A stretch of DNA of 64,000 nt from Clostridiales bacterium (GCA_017615325.1 JAGAAI010000013.1:1-64000), one strand, 5' to 3'; counted from the first letter of the stretch, positions 23,654-33,626 are shown. The notes: generated by a model not told the origin, from the sequence alone. Numbers and translations: made by a program.

Positions 23654-26599
23654 TTATTTGTTGTTTACAAACTTATCGTACTTATAGAGGAACGTTACCA
23701 TCTGACGCCTCAGGCAATCGCCATTTGGTCTGAATGTTCCGTCGCTATATCCTGCGAGGATCTTCTTCTCGGATGCCCATAGTGTTGCCTGATAGAAGTA
23801 ATCAGACTTCTTTACATCCTTGAACTTATTCTTGGTAGATGTGGGCTTAGGCTTATTTGCAAGTCTCCAGAGGAAGGTTACTGCATGCTTTCTTGCGCAT
23901 ACGATCTGAGGACCGAATGTGCCGTCTTTATATCCTTCAACGATGTGATTCTCATTACCCCAGATGCAGGCCTTGTAGAAATAATCAGTCTTCTTCACAT
24001 CTGAGAACTTGCACTTGGATGTCTTAGGCTTAGGCTCTCCCTGGAGTCTCCAGATGAATGTTACCATCTGTGCTCTTGTACACTTGTTTGCAGGTTTGAA
24101 CTTGGTCTGCTTGTCGTAGCCTTTTACTACACCCTTGGCAGTCAAATAGTTTGTAGGAGCATACCAGAAGTCCTTGGTATTGGTTACGTCCTTGTAGAGC
24201 ACAGTTACAGTACACTTTGCACTCTTCCCGGCTGCAGTTGCAGTGATGGTAACTTCACCTGCCATCTTGGCCTTGATCTTACCTGATGCATCAACAGTTG
24301 CGATCTTCGTATCAGAGGACTTCCAAGTAATCTTGGAAGAAGAACCCTTTAAAGTTGCCTTCAAAGTCAATGTCTTACCACAGATTATGTTTGCCGTCTT
24401 CTTGTTAAGAGCGAGCGATACAGTCGCTGCCTTGGTGGGTGCCGGAGTACCTGTCGGTTTAACAGCAGGCTTAGCTGTAGGCGAAGGTGTAGCCGTAGGA
24501 GTAGGTGTAAGTTTTGCTACGGTTGCTGTCTCGGACTTACCACATACTGAACATGTATGTATCTTCACACCAGTTTTCCCCACAGTAGCCGGGGTAGTGA
24601 CTGTCCATTCGCCCCATTTATGTCCTTTGGCGGTGACTTCGACAGTCTTGGGTTCTGTAATCGCTTCTCCGGTCCTGCTGAAATCAGGAGAAAGGCTGGC
24701 AGTATACTCCGCATTACCTGCGTTCTCACACCCGGCTGCAACAAATGACAGGTTCTTAACATCCATTTCTGATTTTACTTTATAGTCTTCCTCTCCCTCT
24801 TTGATACAATCAAACTTGGCAAATGCTTTCGTCTTTGAGGGATCATCATTATCGATTATCCATTCAACCCCACTGAATTTCCAGTCAGCCGGAGTTAGTA
24901 CTACTCTCTTGACTCCGTTTGAAGAATTATATTTTTCCGACTCTTTCGGAAGATATACCTTAATAAAAGAGTTATCTATACAATTCAGGTATGAAAGTTT
25001 TGTATTCATGCTCACATCAAGACCGGTAAGTTTGTTGTAGTTACAATACAAATCAGTAAGCTCGGGATTTTGGCTAACATCAAGACCAGTCATTGGGTTG
25101 GAATAGCACGACAAAAAAACTAAAGCAGTATTCTTGCTCACATCAAGACCGGTCAGTTGGTTGGAGTAAAAAGACAATTTTCGGAGCGCGATATTTTTTG
25201 TCACATCAAGGTCAGTCAGTTTGTTCTGGTAGCACCACAATTCAATAAGAGCGGAATTATTACTCACATCAAGACTGGTCAATTCATTAGTGCCACAATC
25301 CAAATGTTTAAGAGCAATGTTTTTGCCAACGTCAAGACTTGTAAGGTTGTTGTTGTGGCATCTCAATGTATTAAGCACAGTATTATTGTCCACATCCAGG
25401 CCGGTCAACAGGTTGGAGTAGCAAATTAATTTTTCGAGCGCTGTATTATTTTTCACATCAAGGTCAGTCAGTTTGTTCTGGTAGCACGACAATTCAATAA
25501 GATCGGAATTATTACTCACATCAAGACTGCCCAATGGATTTTCGCTACAATTTAGTGTCGTGAGTTTTGTGTTGTTTTTTACTTCCAAACCAATCAGTCG
25601 GTTTTTACTACAATCCAATTCAACGAGCGCAGTGCAACTGCTAACATCAATGTCTGCAAGTTGGTTGAGTTCGCAATGCAATACTTTCAGCGAAGTATTA
25701 TTTCCGATAATCAGGCTGGTCAGCTTGTTGGAGCTACAATACAAAGTTTCAAGAGCAGTACTCCCGCTCACATCAAGACTTGTCAGTTTGTTGAAGTCGC
25801 AATTTAACCATCTCAGCTTAGGAGCAGAATTTATATTCAGACTGGTCAGTTTGTTTGAACTGCAACCCAGATTAGTAAGTTTGGGCTTGTTTCCCAAATC
25901 GAGACTAGTCAGATTGTTGCTGTAGCAATATAACACTTCAAGCAAAGTATTCTTAGTCACATCCAGACTCGTCAGTTGATTTTCGGAGCATCGTAACTCT
26001 ATGAGAGAAGTGCTGTTGCGCACGTCCAAACTTGTAAGTTTATTATCGTAGCATCTAAGAACAGCAAGCGAAGTATGCTTGCTTACATCCAAACTGGTCA
26101 GTTGGTTGGAGTAGCAGATTATAGTTTCAAGTGCGGTGCAATTGCTCACATCAAGTTGGGTCAGTTGGTTGAGGCCGCAATTTAACCATTTCAGTCCGGT
26201 ATTAGTGCTCACATTCAGACTGGTCAGTTGGTTTTTGCTGCAACCAAGCGTTTTAAGTTTGGTGTTTTTACTGACATCCAGACTGGTCAGCTGGTTACTG
26301 TAACAGTACAAGGTATTTAGAGCCGTAAAATTCTCGATACCTGTTAGATCGGTGATGTTTTGTTCTTCTACTCTGATTTCCGTAACAGAAGCGATCTCAT
26401 CCACTGTCAGGATGCCATCTGTTCCATATGTTTGCGACTTTAACCAGTTCCTGAAATTCTCATCTGGAAAGTTCGTCTCATCAATCTGTATATCACCGTC
26501 CGCTTTAACTGTATTGACAGGCAAAACTGTTATCCCCAATGCTACAGAAGCTGCCAATACCAGCATTGAAACAACAGATAATAACGATATCTTCTTCAT
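23654..26599 (-). CDS. LRR surface protein with BIg2 and three SLH domains
   Basis: 981 residues, secreted (signal peptide about 1-33). A short NFPDENFRNWL...ILTVDEI segment resembles an EF-hand-like calcium loop. About 20 LRR units of 21 residues follow (about 75-550; consensus LDVSxNTxLxxLxCxxNxLTS), with a Cys in almost every repeat. Then come a domain with GHKWGEW and CSVCGK (about 560-700), a Thr/Pro linker, a BIg2 domain (about 735-810) and three SLH domains (about 812-975) that bind the cell-wall polymer. It is therefore a wall-attached surface protein, perhaps an adhesin. The BIg2-SLH half is nearly identical in DNA to parts of the gene at 33678-36608. A -10 box lies at 26678-26683. 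Confidence 0.9.
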   Translation of the reverse strand: MKKISLLSVVSMLVLAASVALGITVLPVNTVKADGDIQIDETNFPDENFRNWLKSQTYGTDGILTVDEIASVTEIRVEEQNITDLTGIENFTALNTLYCYSNQLTSLDVSKNTKLKTLGCSKNQLTSLNVSTNTGLKWLNCGLNQLTQLDVSNCTALETIICYSNQLTSLDVSKHTSLAVLRCYDNKLTSLDVRNSTSLIELRCSENQLTSLDVTKNTLLEVLYCYSNNLTSLDLGNKPKLTNLGCSSNKLTSLNINSAPKLRWLNCDFNKLTSLDVSGSTALETLYCSSNKLTSLIIGNNTSLKVLHCELNQLADIDVSSCTALVELDCSKNRLIGLEVKNNTKLTTLNCSENPLGSLDVSNNSDLIELSCYQNKLTDLDVKNNTALEKLICYSNLLTGLDVDNNTVLNTLRCHNNNLTSLDVGKNIALKHLDCGTNELTSLDVSNNSALIELWCYQNKLTDLDVTKNIALRKLSFYSNQLTGLDVSKNTALVFLSCYSNPMTGLDVSQNPELTDLYCNYNKLTGLDVSMNTKLSYLNCIDNSFIKVYLPKESEKYNSSNGVKRVVLTPADWKFSGVEWIIDNDDPSKTKAFAKFDCIKEGEEDYKVKSEMDVKNLSFVAAGCENAGNAEYTASLSPDFSRTGEAITEPKTVEVTAKGHKWGEWTVTTPATVGKTGVKIHTCSVCGKSETATVAKLTPTPTATPSPTAKPAVKPTGTPAPTKAATVSLALNKKTANIICGKTLTLKATLKGSSSKITWKSSDTKIATVDASGKIKAKMAGEVTITATAAGKSAKCTVTVLYKDVTNTKDFWYAPTNYLTAKGVVKGYDKQTKFKPANKCTRAQMVTFIWRLQGEPKPKTSKCKFSDVKKTDYFYKACIWGNENHIVEGYKDGTFGPQIVCARKHAVTFLWRLANKPKPTSTKNKFKDVKKSDYFYQATLWASEKKILAGYSDGTFRPNGDCLRRQMVTFLYKYDKFVNNK

Positions 26600-26677
26600 A
26601 ACGACCCCCGGTAACTACGCTTAAGCATCCAAGTCGTGAAATTACGGCTTGGCATTAGCCCCTCTTATGCAACTAGG

Positions 26678-26683
26678 ATTATA
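26678..26683 (-). promoter_or_regulatory. -10 box of the 981-residue LRR-SLH gene
   Basis: TATAAT preceded by GTG on the minus strand, about 79 nt before the ATG. No good -35 is present. The region 26600-26823 otherwise holds the hairpin elements described separately. Confidence 0.5.
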
Positions 26684-26709
26684 CACTATTATTCCCGGTA
26701 TTTATTTAT

Positions 26710-26814
26710 CTTATAGTTCGCAAGAACACATTGCTCTTGGTATTCACTCATAACTTCTCGATTGCTTAGTCCTCCGCACTGCGTTTGTGCGGAAGTCGCA
26801 ATCGAGAAAGTTAT
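26710..26814. repeat. palindromic hairpin element, copy 2 (composite)
   Basis: 26710-26740 repeats 31 nt of copy 1 exactly but only its left arm. A second hairpin follows, with arms ATAACTTCTCGATTGC (26750-26765) and GCAATCGAGAAAGTTAT (26798-26814, one bulge) and an inner stem CCGCAC/GTGCGG. The outer-arm, AGTCCTC, inner-stem order matches copy 1 although the arm sequences differ. It lies directly behind the gene at 26824. Confidence 0.65.
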
Positions 26815-26823
26815 TCGTTCGGG

Positions 26824-29094
26824 TTATCCTTTTCCGTTTACAAACTTATCGTACTTATAGAGGAACGTTACCATCTGGCGTCTCAGGCAGTCACCATTCG
26901 GGCGGAATGTGCCGTCAGAATATCCAGCGAGGATCTTCTTCTCGGATGCCCAGAGAGTTGCAGAATAGAAGTAATCGTTCTTCTTAACATCCTTGAACTT
27001 GTTCTTCGTTGAAGAAGGCTTCGGCTTATTGGCAAGTCTCCACAGGAACGTAACTGCATGCTTTCTTGCACATACGATCTGTGGGCCGAACGTGCCATCC
27101 TTATAACCTTCAACAATATGGTTCTCGTTACCCCAGATGCAAGCTTTGTAGAAGTAATCAGTCTTCTTGACATCTTTGAATTTGCACTTGGATGCCTTAG
27201 GCTTGGGCTCGCCCTGGAGTCTCCATATGAAGGTTACCATCTGGGCTCTTGTACACTTGTTGGCCGGCTTAAACTTCGTCTGCTTGTCGTAGCCCTTAAC
27301 TACACCCTTTGCAGTCAGGTAATTGGTAGGCGCATACCAGAAATCTTTGCTGTTAGTAACGTCCTTATAAAGGACTGTAACGACACACTTAGCGCTCTTC
27401 CCGGCTGCTGTTGCAGTGATGGTTACTTCACCTGCCATCTTAGCTGTTATCTTGCCATTAGCATCAACAGTTGCAACCTTTGTGTCAGAAGACTTCCAGG
27501 TTATCTTTGCAGATGAACCCTTAAGAGTTGCTTTGAGTGTCAGGTTCTTGCCGCATACGACTTCTGCCTTTGTCTTGTTGAGGGTCAACGAGACAGAAGG
27601 ATCTGTTGTCGGATTTGCGGGTTTAGTTGTAGGTGTCGGAGTAAGTTTAGCGACATCAACTGTCTCTTTCTTTCCGCATACCGAACAGGTTCTTGTCTTT
27701 GTACCGGGTTTATCTACAGATGCCGGAGCAATTATGCTCCAGTCTCCCCACTTATGGCCCTTAGCTGCCGGGATATTTACCGTATTAATTTCATTAACAG
27801 CTTTCCCGTCACGTGCTTTACCGGCAGCCAAGACAGCTTTGTATTCTACTGTTCCGGCCTTCTCACATGTTGCATCTGATGTCCGCTTAGATGTAAGATC
27901 ACACTCGATATGCTTTTCGTAATCTAAAGCATCAGGATGAGTACACTTATAGTTTGCAACAGCTTTGCTGTAACCCGAATCTTCTGAACCTGTCCATGTA
28001 ACTCCTTCATATTTCCAATCATCTTCTGTGAGAACAACACCTTCTGCATTGTTTCCCCCAAACGGGTTGGGACCAACATAACTGCTTGAAGGCTTATATT
28101 CAGACAAGGGTTTAGGAAGGTACATTTTTTCAAGATTAGGACAATTCGTACATCTGATACCGCCAAGTTTGGGGCATCTGCTCAAATCAAGTATTTTCAG
28201 ATTATGATCGGTCGAACCGTAACTCCCGCAAGTTATACTCCTCAAATTTGGGAGATTAAAATCCAATATCTCCATATTTGTCATTTGAATATCTATTTGA
28301 ACCAATTCATTACAACCGTCAACATTCAGTTCAGACAGAGGAGACCGGTCAACATAAATACGCTCTATCTTCGGGTTATTACTGAGATCCAGAGAAGTCA
28401 AATAACTGTCTTTGCAAGTGAATGTAACCAATTCAGACAGATTGCTCAGATCGATAGAAGTAGCCCTTTGGTTATCTATTGACAAGCGTTTTACTGAAGT
28501 CAGATACTCGATTCCCTTAAAATTGGTAATGTAGTCTTCATCTGAAAGATCAGTATAATTTCCGAAAAAGAAATATACAACTTTCAATTCATTTACCGTA
28601 AGTATATTGTCATCGTTAAGATCTGCATTACTTTGGATCTTTTTTCTTAAAACAGGATCAGGAAAATTGTTCTCATCAACATCAGCGACCTTCTCAGTAT
28701 CAGCCGGATATGCATTTAAAGTCGCATAATAATCTTCGTCACGTGTGTAATTGATAGATGCCTTTAACCTGTATGATCCCTTTTTCAGGAAATCGACAAA
28801 GAATGAACCATAAGATTCATAAAAATCCGGGTCATCGACCGAATACAAGCGAAACGTTGGTGATAGTATTCCCTCCCCGATAATATTTACATAAGAGTCT
28901 TCTTCGAGTGTAAATGTGAGATAGTGGACTGTATCTTCAGAATAATCGATCTTAATAGTTTCTCCGGGTTGGATAGGATCATCCACATCAGCGTTGACTT
29001 TCTTGGACGGAATGATCACCAGCCCCAATGCAAATACTACTGAAACTGCGGATAACAGTAATTTGATCAGTATCTTTCCTGACTTATTATTCAT
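26824..29094 (-). CDS. LRR surface protein with BIg2 and three SLH domains
   Basis: 756 residues with a signal peptide (about 1-35). A beta-sandwich-like region (about 36-130) carries YLTFTLEEDSYVNI, as in PPC domains. An EF-hand-like stretch DLNDDNILTVNELK and a short LRR block (about 180-350) follow. Then come the GHKWGDW/CSVCGK domain, a Thr/Pro linker, BIg2 (about 505-580) and three SLH domains (about 585-750). It is wall-bound through the SLH part. GGGGGT precedes the ATG, 22 nt after the stop of the gene at 29117, so these two may be co-transcribed. Confidence 0.9.
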   Translation of the reverse strand: MNNKSGKILIKLLLSAVSVVFALGLVIIPSKKVNADVDDPIQPGETIKIDYSEDTVHYLTFTLEEDSYVNIIGEGILSPTFRLYSVDDPDFYESYGSFFVDFLKKGSYRLKASINYTRDEDYYATLNAYPADTEKVADVDENNFPDPVLRKKIQSNADLNDDNILTVNELKVVYFFFGNYTDLSDEDYITNFKGIEYLTSVKRLSIDNQRATSIDLSNLSELVTFTCKDSYLTSLDLSNNPKIERIYVDRSPLSELNVDGCNELVQIDIQMTNMEILDFNLPNLRSITCGSYGSTDHNLKILDLSRCPKLGGIRCTNCPNLEKMYLPKPLSEYKPSSSYVGPNPFGGNNAEGVVLTEDDWKYEGVTWTGSEDSGYSKAVANYKCTHPDALDYEKHIECDLTSKRTSDATCEKAGTVEYKAVLAAGKARDGKAVNEINTVNIPAAKGHKWGDWSIIAPASVDKPGTKTRTCSVCGKKETVDVAKLTPTPTTKPANPTTDPSVSLTLNKTKAEVVCGKNLTLKATLKGSSAKITWKSSDTKVATVDANGKITAKMAGEVTITATAAGKSAKCVVTVLYKDVTNSKDFWYAPTNYLTAKGVVKGYDKQTKFKPANKCTRAQMVTFIWRLQGEPKPKASKCKFKDVKKTDYFYKACIWGNENHIVEGYKDGTFGPQIVCARKHAVTFLWRLANKPKPSSTKNKFKDVKKNDYFYSATLWASEKKILAGYSDGTFRPNGDCLRRQMVTFLYKYDKFVNGKG

Positions 29095-29116
29095 AACCAG
29101 ACCCCCTTTTTATTGA

Positions 29117-31984
29117 TCAGCCCTTGCCACTAACGTATTTATCATACTTATACAGGAACGTTACCATCTGGCGTCTCAGGCAGTCACCATTCGGGCGGAA
29201 TGTGCCGTCAGAATATCCTGCCAGGATCTTCTTCTCAGATGCCCAGAGAGTTGCAGTATAGAAGTAATCGCTCTTCTTAACATCCTTGAACTTGTTCTTG
29301 GTAGATGTGGGCTTAGGCTTATTTGCAAGTCTCCAGAGGAAGGTAACAGCATGCTTTCTTGCGCATACGATCTGAGGACCGAATGTGCCATCCTTATAAC
29401 CTTCTACTATGTGATTCTCATTACCCCAGATGCAAGCTTTGTAGAAGTAATCTGTCTTCTTAACATCTTTAAACTTGCACTTGGATGCCTTAGGCTTGGG
29501 TTCACCCTGCAGTCTCCAGATGAAGGTTACCATCTGAGCACGGGTACACTTGTTGGCCGGCTTAAACTTCGTCTGCTTATCGTAGCCTTTAACTACTCCC
29601 TTAGCAGTAAGATAATTAGTAGGAGCATACCAGAAGTCCTTGGTATTGGTTACATCCTTATAAAGCACTGTTACAACGCACTTAGCAGACTTCCCGGCTG
29701 CAGTTGCAGTGATGGTAACTTCACCTGCCATCTTGGCCTTGATCTTACCGTTAGCATCAACTGTTGCGATCTTCGTATCAGAAGACTTCCAGGTTATCTT
29801 GGAAGATGACCCCTTTAAAGTTGCCTTCAATGTAAATGTCTTGCCGCAGATGACATTGGCTGTCTTCTTGTTAAGAGCAAGTGAAACTGCTGCTGCCTTG
29901 GTAGGTTCAGCAGGAGTTCCTGTCGGCTTAGATGTGGGTTTTGCCGTCACCGCAGGATTCGTTGTAGGCTTGGCCGTAGGATCGGCAGACGGCGTGGGCG
30001 TTGCCGATATCTCAGGATCACCCGTTTTGACCTCAACGGTCTTGTCCACATGGAGCTGGTAGATATAGTTTTGTTCGAACCTTAAAACATAATCATAGGT
30101 TGTCTCTCCAACCTTATTCTCGCCTTCTTTATAAGCCCTGATGATCTTGGGGCAGCCGCTGATATCAAGAGATGTCAGTTTATTAGAGCCGCTGACCAGA
30201 TTCTCGATCATTGAATTTTTGCCTAAAGTAAGAGTTTTGAGATCATTGCTGTAACAGATAAGATCCGTAAGCTTTTGTAAGTTTGACACATCAAGCTTTT
30301 CGATCATGTTATCGGTGCACAGGATATAATTTAACTCCTTGTTATTAGCAAGATCCAGCTTGGTCAGTTTATTGTTGTTACAGTAGAGCTTAGTCAACTT
30401 GGGATTGCCGCTGATATCCAATTCTGTCAGGTCATTGCCTCCACAATACAATGTCCTGAGATTTTTAAAATATTCTATGCCTTTGAGGCTTGATATTTTT
30501 TCAGCGTAAGGATTATTTACGATCGTATAATAGAGATCAGTGATCATATCGATCTCGTTTTTCGACAGCCACCCGTCTTTATCATTGTCATATCTGCTGA
30601 CAGAATTCCTGAAGACAGGATCCGGGAAATTCGTCTCGTTGATCTCAATATAACGGTCGAAGTCGCCTGCATTTATGGTAACGACCGTCCCGTCGTTGAT
30701 CTGAAGTGTGCATATAGTATCATTGGCGCCGAAACGGTAATAGTAATATCCATAATCCGGTTCCCAGTGGGATGGATCGTATGTAACAGCAAGATATGGG
30801 CAGTCTGTCAGGTCGAGAGCCATGATACCGGTCTCTGAGCACATTAGTACCGCGAGACTGTTACATCCGGAAAGATCAAGATTTGAGATCTTATTATTCG
30901 TGATTTCTACAGAATGGATCGTATTGTTAAGCTTAAGCTCTTCCAATATCTGATTATCCTGAAGATAGAGGTAGGTAAGGCTGCTGCAGTTACTTACATC
31001 CAAAGACTTGAGCGCATTATTTGAACAGTCCATTATGCCAAGATTACGGCAATTGCTGACATCAAGGGTTTTAAGGTCCTCGTTACCCTTGCAATATAAG
31101 TATTCCAGATACCTCATCTGGGAAAGATCAAGCGACTTTAAATTCATATTGGAACAAGTCAGTTTCTTCAGCATATTGTTGCTCGTGATATCGGAAGATG
31201 GCAGGTTCACACAGTCCGAACAGGTGAGTTCCCGAAGATTCGTACAGCCTTTGATCTTAAGTGACGTCAGGGACTTATTGTTGTAAACGTTCAAGGTGCG
31301 CAACAGCTTAAGGGCGGAAACGTCCAGCGTCACGAGATCATTATTGGAGCAATCAAGATCCGTAACCTTCTCAAAATATTCAACACCCTTAAGGGATGTA
31401 ACACCGGACAAGTAGTGCGTATCGATCTTGGTTACGAGTTCCATCTCGTCACGGGTTAGTTTATCGTCTTCCGTAAAGTCAAAGGTCTTGACATAATTCC
31501 TGAAAACAGGATCCGGGAAATGCTCTTCATCTATATTAACGATAAGCTCGGAATTGGTAAGGTCTGATAACAGGATCTTGGTATCGTTGTCAGTACTTAT
31601 ATAAGAACTGCCGCTATAGGTCATAACATAGATGTAGTATGTAACACCTGCCTTGGCTACCCAGTTCATCTTGAAATTTTTCCCGTCGCCCATACCGTTA
31701 TCATTGGTTTTTTTGCGGGAAGACATCTCTTTGTTGCCCTCATAAAGTTCAACTTTGTCATCAGTCTTGCCCGAAGATGTGATCTCAACGAGTTTTGTTG
31801 CATTAGTCTCAAACTTAAACCACCAGTAGCGACCCGACTGAAAGTCTATGGCAGTCTCCTGACCTAAGATAAGCATCGGATCCTCATCGTCTGCCTTGAC
31901 ACGATTCCCCGGTATCAACACCATTCCAAATGCGAAAACGGCCGCCAGAAGACACCATGCGGCCTTAAAGATTCTTGTTCTCAT
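29117..31984 (-). CDS. LRR surface protein with PPC-like, BIg2 and three SLH domains
   Basis: 955 residues with a signal peptide (about 1-31). A PPC-like beta domain (GQETAIDFQSGRYWWFKF, about 38-145) comes first. Two LRR blocks follow (about 190-400 and 490-630), each opened by a NFPDPVFRN...D-x-DG/D-x-L-x3-E loop resembling an EF-hand. After a Pro/Thr linker come BIg2 (about 700-780) and three SLH domains (about 785-950). GGGGGAG lies before the ATG. A good promoter sits at 32032-32060. It is a surface protein anchored to the wall. Confidence 0.9.
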   Translation of the reverse strand: MRTRIFKAAWCLLAAVFAFGMVLIPGNRVKADDEDPMLILGQETAIDFQSGRYWWFKFETNATKLVEITSSGKTDDKVELYEGNKEMSSRKKTNDNGMGDGKNFKMNWVAKAGVTYYIYVMTYSGSSYISTDNDTKILLSDLTNSELIVNIDEEHFPDPVFRNYVKTFDFTEDDKLTRDEMELVTKIDTHYLSGVTSLKGVEYFEKVTDLDCSNNDLVTLDVSALKLLRTLNVYNNKSLTSLKIKGCTNLRELTCSDCVNLPSSDITSNNMLKKLTCSNMNLKSLDLSQMRYLEYLYCKGNEDLKTLDVSNCRNLGIMDCSNNALKSLDVSNCSSLTYLYLQDNQILEELKLNNTIHSVEITNNKISNLDLSGCNSLAVLMCSETGIMALDLTDCPYLAVTYDPSHWEPDYGYYYYRFGANDTICTLQINDGTVVTINAGDFDRYIEINETNFPDPVFRNSVSRYDNDKDGWLSKNEIDMITDLYYTIVNNPYAEKISSLKGIEYFKNLRTLYCGGNDLTELDISGNPKLTKLYCNNNKLTKLDLANNKELNYILCTDNMIEKLDVSNLQKLTDLICYSNDLKTLTLGKNSMIENLVSGSNKLTSLDISGCPKIIRAYKEGENKVGETTYDYVLRFEQNYIYQLHVDKTVEVKTGDPEISATPTPSADPTAKPTTNPAVTAKPTSKPTGTPAEPTKAAAVSLALNKKTANVICGKTFTLKATLKGSSSKITWKSSDTKIATVDANGKIKAKMAGEVTITATAAGKSAKCVVTVLYKDVTNTKDFWYAPTNYLTAKGVVKGYDKQTKFKPANKCTRAQMVTFIWRLQGEPKPKASKCKFKDVKKTDYFYKACIWGNENHIVEGYKDGTFGPQIVCARKHAVTFLWRLANKPKPTSTKNKFKDVKKSDYFYTATLWASEKKILAGYSDGTFRPNGDCLRRQMVTFLYKYDKYVSGKG

Positions 31985-32031
31985 ACTATTCTCCCCCTAT
32001 TCCTTTGTGATCGAAAACACAAACTTTGTTG

Positions 32032-32060
32032 ATTATACACTATAAGGCACCTTAAAACAA
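32032..32060 (-). promoter_or_regulatory. promoter of the 955-residue LRR-SLH gene
   Basis: TTGTTT (32055-32060) - 17 nt - TATAAT (32032-32037) on the minus strand. The -35 lies inside the T-run of the terminator at 32055-32089. Confidence 0.65.
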
Positions 32061-32089
32061 ACACCCGGCCCTGATGTCAGGTCCGGGTG
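32055..32089 (-). terminator. terminator now separated from its gene by IS110
   Basis: Stem CACCCGG/CCGGGTG (32062-32068 and 32083-32089) extended by CCTG/CAGG, followed on the minus strand by TTTGTTTTAA. No minus-strand gene lies directly upstream now. The IS110-family element stands between it and the SLH gene at 33678. Confidence 0.75.
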
Positions 32090-32139
32090 CCACTCATTGA
32101 ATTATACTTATGTCAGCCCTTTAGTACCATAGAAAGTGT

Positions 32140-32374
32140 AATTGTTAGAGAGTAATTAACTCAGACAGTTGCACTTTTTCTTATAATACGGGGAGTAATT
32201 GGCCTGACGAGCAGCCCTTTGGATCATGCATCCGTAAACAAAACTGTCAGCCAATCTCCTTATTATAAGCATTCGCTTAAGCAGGTAGGGATCAGCTCCC
32301 GCGTAACCAACTAAACTGAATGGTAATAAGTGCGGCTTGGAACAATTACTAATTTCAGATTTAGGAGGTATCAC
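32140..32374 (+). ncRNA. candidate bridge RNA region of the IS110-family element
   Basis: Non-coding stretch before the transposase with several stem-loops: GGCCTGAC/GTCAGCC (32201-32208 with 32246-32252, one bulge), GGAT/ATCC (32221-32233) and GGGA/TCCC (32288-32300). A TATAAT lies at 32182-32187 without a good -35. IS110-group elements are known to encode a bridge RNA in this position that pairs with target and donor DNA. Which loops would do so was not worked out. Confidence 0.45.
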
Positions 32375-33577
32375 ATGATCAGCGTAGGAATTGATGTGTC
32401 CAAAGAAAAGAGTATGGTTTGTATTCTTAAGCCCTACGGAGAGGTTGTTTGCAAGCCGTTTGAGCTACAGCACAACAAGAAATCACTGGAATCGTTAGAC
32501 GGTCTTTTACAGAGATTGGACGGCGAAGTAAAGATCGTAATGGAAGCAACAGGTATTTATAACCTTCCGGTGCTGACTTTTCTCGATGAGAAAGGTTATT
32601 TCGTTTCCGTTATAAACCCTTGTGTAATGAAGAAGTATGCCAGGAACAACAACTTTAGAAACGTAAAAACAGACAAGTTGGATTCTATTACCATTGCAAA
32701 CTATGGATTAGAGAAGTGGTTCAAACTTAAGCGGTATGAGGCTTCAGAATCCACATATACGGAATTGAAGTTATTGGGCAGACGATATCGTCACTATATG
32801 GAGATGCACATCCAGGCATTGCAGGAGCTTACACACATATTGGATTACGTTATGCCTGGTATTAAGGGATTGTTCAACAGTTGGACTGAATCTAATAACA
32901 GAGACAAGTTGAGCGATTTCGTAGAACGGTTTTGGCATTACGATCTAATAATTTCTATGAGCTGTGAAGAGTTTATTGAAGCATATAACGAATGGGCAAG
33001 ACAAAAGAAATACCATCAGAGCGAATCCAAGGCAGCGCAAGTCTACGAATTAGCATCTAATGGTATTCCGACATTACCGTCCAGTCTCCCATCGACCAAA
33101 ATGCTTGTACTGGAAGCGATAAAAACATTAAGAACCATAGATAGTTCTCTGTATACTATATTATCGCGAATGAAGGAACTTGCGAAGAGTCTGCCTGAAT
33201 ATTCAACGGTAAGAGCTATGGGTGGTGTAGGAGATACACTTGCTCCAAAGTTAATAGCAGAGATTGGTGATGTCAGGAGAATGCACAGTGCAAAGGCACT
33301 AGTAGCATTTGCAGGGATAGATCCGCCACCGCATGAATCGGGGCAGTTTGTGGGGACTAAACGCCAGATTACTAAGAAGGGCTCTTCTACGCTAAGAAAA
33401 GTAGGATATGAAGTTATGAGAGCGCTTAAATCCCACAAAGCCCCCAAAGATAGTGCAGTTTACGAATATATAGTTAAGAAAGAAAACGAGGGAAAAAGCA
33501 AAAAACAGGCAAAGATAGCTGGTCTGAACAAATTCTTGCACATCTACTATGCGAGAGTAATGGCTATATATCAGTAG
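32375..33577 (+). CDS. IS110-family transposase
   Basis: 400 residues from the ATG at 32375, with AGGAGG 6 nt upstream; an earlier in-frame ATG at 32330 lacks a site. The N-terminal RuvC-like DEDD domain shows D7 (SVGIDVSKEK), E57 (VMEATGIYN), D100 and D103 (TDKLDS). The C-terminal Transposase_20 domain has RAMGGVGDTLAPKLIAEIGDV and the serine-containing KKGSSTLRKVGY. All key residues are present and the frame is open throughout, so it may be active. Confidence 0.93.
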   Translation: MISVGIDVSKEKSMVCILKPYGEVVCKPFELQHNKKSLESLDGLLQRLDGEVKIVMEATGIYNLPVLTFLDEKGYFVSVINPCVMKKYARNNNFRNVKTDKLDSITIANYGLEKWFKLKRYEASESTYTELKLLGRRYRHYMEMHIQALQELTHILDYVMPGIKGLFNSWTESNNRDKLSDFVERFWHYDLIISMSCEEFIEAYNEWARQKKYHQSESKAAQVYELASNGIPTLPSSLPSTKMLVLEAIKTLRTIDSSLYTILSRMKELAKSLPEYSTVRAMGGVGDTLAPKLIAEIGDVRRMHSAKALVAFAGIDPPPHESGQFVGTKRQITKKGSSTLRKVGYEVMRALKSHKAPKDSAVYEYIVKKENEGKSKKQAKIAGLNKFLHIYYARVMAIYQ

Positions 33578-33597
33578 AACACTAAAGCACAGAAACA

Positions 33598-33626
33598 AAA
33601 CAGACCGGGTGATTCCGGTCTGTTTG
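33598..33626. terminator. hairpin between transposase and SLH gene, usable both ways
   Basis: Stem CAGACCGG/CCGGTCTG (33601-33622). It is followed by TTTG on the plus strand and by TTTTGTTT on the minus strand, so it could end both converging transcripts. Confidence 0.7.

Noticed and set aside
25000-26330. Regular ~63-nt repeats that could pass for a CRISPR array
   Set aside because: They are the codons of 21-residue LRR units in an open frame. The repeats are imperfect and there are no unique spacers of constant length.
26785-27516. Long plus-strand open frames opposite the SLH cassettes (also at 29351, 33912, 37034 and 49786)
   Set aside because: They recur at the same place opposite every SLH gene, have no ribosome binding site and are antisense shadows of the repeated cassette.
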